The notes under the pieces were generated by a model, which saw only the letters and a list, made by a program, of their open reading frames with translations, was not told where the DNA came from and did no database searches. Position numbers and translations under genes: made by a program. A DNA stretch of 64,000 bases from contig NC_018258.1 of assembly GCF_000227135.1 (NCBI RefSeq), positions 652,318 through 716,317 of the forward strand, read 5' to 3'. Origin of the DNA: Leishmania donovani. Lineage: Eukaryota; Euglenozoa; Kinetoplastea; Trypanosomatida; Trypanosomatidae. Below, piece by piece: positions 63,701 to 64,000 of the stretch. Position 1 is the stretch's first letter; every line of letters starts with the position of its first letter.

Positions 63701-64000
63701 CATCGTCGTCCCCCTCACTGCTGCTGTGGCCTCGTTCCGGCATTAGCCCGGCAGCCTGCAGATCGGCGTCTACGCCACTCTCCGGGGCCGACTCGGCAGC
63801 AGCAGCGACGGCACGTGCTTCGCGCTCCTGCTGACGACGACGGCGCCGCTGAGCGCGCGTCTCATCTCCGGGTAATCGGTAGGAGCTCGCGTAGTTGGGA
63901 ATACGGCTAAGGTCTCCCGGATTGCCGGGCCGTCGGAAATAGTAGTTCACCGCAGCATCGCAGCGCGCCTTATGGAACTGCACAAACAGCGGACAGTCGG
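60714..64000 (-). CDS. Conserved trypanosomatid protein, N-terminus beyond right edge (paralogue of the left-edge gene)
   Basis: The minus frame is open from base 64000 to the TGA at 60714, about 1095 codons. There is no ATG near the right edge (the codon at 63981-63983 is GTG), so the start lies beyond the window. It reads DCPLFVQFHKARCDAAVNYY, then a basic stretch (RAQRRRRRQQERE), then YPSREALYRGVIEHVEEMLF, FLTKSAGEQNLGRVTYIAAS (about 62905-62965), FSFSSLLTNIPILSFLYEMK, a well-ordered stretch of about 200 residues (for example IHPKDVYVMGSDVLPGFNEG and DILRFDPGRLVWFADHSIPL), and FYVYRFERDGTTYYHGTVPN. The last 350 or so residues are Ser/Ala/Pro-rich and probably disordered. Matching blocks occur in the same order in the left-edge gene. 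No function recognised; no signal peptide or clear membrane helix. Confidence 0.85.
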   Translation of the reverse strand, partial: DCPLFVQFHKARCDAAVNYYFRRPGNPGDLSRIPNYASSYRLPGDETRAQRRRRRQQEREARAVAAAAESAPESGVDADLQAAGLMPERGHSSSEGDDDDNEDDSYPSREALYRGVIEHVEEMLFDTDAEMRQAYEWALAHPHTTMGPDGKKQRKVLPVLCAVAFRSDISKVLNLHNAVPGGAAARTATPVSSASPPSPSYCGSSASTAMNNIQAALESGVYMFGSIINIVGCFGFASMQEDVEDAQRVSTQASAMANQATSLLTPGSRQSPSLTAGGTYHNDPYSFTSSQASSGGMKATSPMTSSGTLLRTRGTGMKGGSYLARIGTSEDVMTLPPPVAAPLAAMVFLTKSAGEQNLGRVTYIAASTYYYQMIQAGLIERQPSLRMEGPIAYQSPAAASAPPLPPYDSGVNSAVPVPAADAPPPMYGAAAGGGSSASPATLPTLSAVAQGAPRPFLPPMETFSFSSLLTNIPILSFLYEMKWRWGYLGVLKGGTPTAGLSRNSSFSGPLSSYHMDGMTARGPGTMMGNHSSGGLSAVDRSVGQGVTDEMEMWITADQMIHGRISKDLAQRLCWSLAERPEVMQERVTQLPSEESGYWRYRGLVDQAHPPPVPEPGRVVTIHPKDVYVMGSDVLPGFNEGDILRFDPGRLVWFADHSIPLEGVVLAAMRPYCKQAREADSDDPAWVTRVCDREELETLHSGDGDVCYPPPRASAEELAVLESCPNMVHVHEHIGNFYVYRFERDGTTYYHGTVPNFANPNKKKQAASGGSLGASMPGSQNNANPPPSTAAVATAPYASPMARPPPILSASTTAASASKPASVPVPKTIASALFSLLPASRATAQKGSTDTSSASGSAVARSGAGEHGGQASSQTGAGNTSAAPTAAYLATPVVSSASSEAMSTARKWMQAIYSYAYGVQNVQATRRGSSAANRTGAAAGPSRPPVLGGVPTPGAAGINHSGGSYPSTPVHGSRGMTPTSIGASAGFPNVVTVDVAVWPPQRRMPAVTTPLLCPVTSTSPSATPSTPTLTAGNGPAVARHSRSSSRTQMPQTGAPAAKGVSPAVPFGGITGTAGTSASKPIKRYVEGGSYEWDWR

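Noticed and set aside
63981..63983. Start codon for the right-edge gene
   Set aside because: The codon is GTG and the frame stays open to base 64000; the true ATG must lie outside the window.
1..64000. CRISPR arrays, operons with ribosome binding sites, riboswitches
   Set aside because: No direct-repeat/spacer pattern and no bacterial signals; the DNA is eukaryotic and trypanosomatid in character.

Overview
The window looks like a trypanosomatid nuclear chromosome, most likely Leishmania. The reasons are GC-rich DNA, long intronless genes all on one strand, multi-kilobase intergenic spacers whose transcribed (minus) strand is rich in pyrimidine tracts, and a gene set of a PGP/MRP-type ABC transporter next to a PSA/GP46-like leucine-rich-repeat surface antigen cluster. 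The ABC transporter has the size and architecture I associate with PRP1/ABCC7 (pentamidine resistance protein 1), which I recall lying beside surface-antigen-like genes on Leishmania chromosome 31. I cannot fix the species. All genes I support are on the minus strand, so transcription runs from base 64000 toward base 1.

Layout, left to right: (1) a partial conserved gene that runs off base 1; (2) the ABCC transporter (3963-9383); (3) a surface-antigen region (about 11.8-36.3 kb) holding a degenerate relic, a copy with one frameshift, one intact copy with a Thr-rich stalk, a broken fragment, and a poorly assembled array of a shorter stalk-less type around two 99-base gaps; (4) a conserved hypothetical gene (37404-40523); (5) a very large cytosolic-type LRR gene (43500-48389); (6) a large helical gene with RPAP1-like features (49401-53774); (7) a multiply frameshifted gene remnant (55941-57375); (8) a partial gene (60714 to the right edge) that is a paralogue of gene 1.

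The observations I rate highest are a CAP-Gly-like domain inserted in the N-terminal part of the ABC transporter; the paralogous pair of large genes that brackets the whole window; a homopolymer that replaces exactly one half-repeat of an LRR protein; and the mixture of live, stalk-less and dead surface-antigen genes. Several apparent long ORFs begin at TTG or GTG. Because trypanosomatids start at ATG, I moved those starts to the first in-frame ATG.
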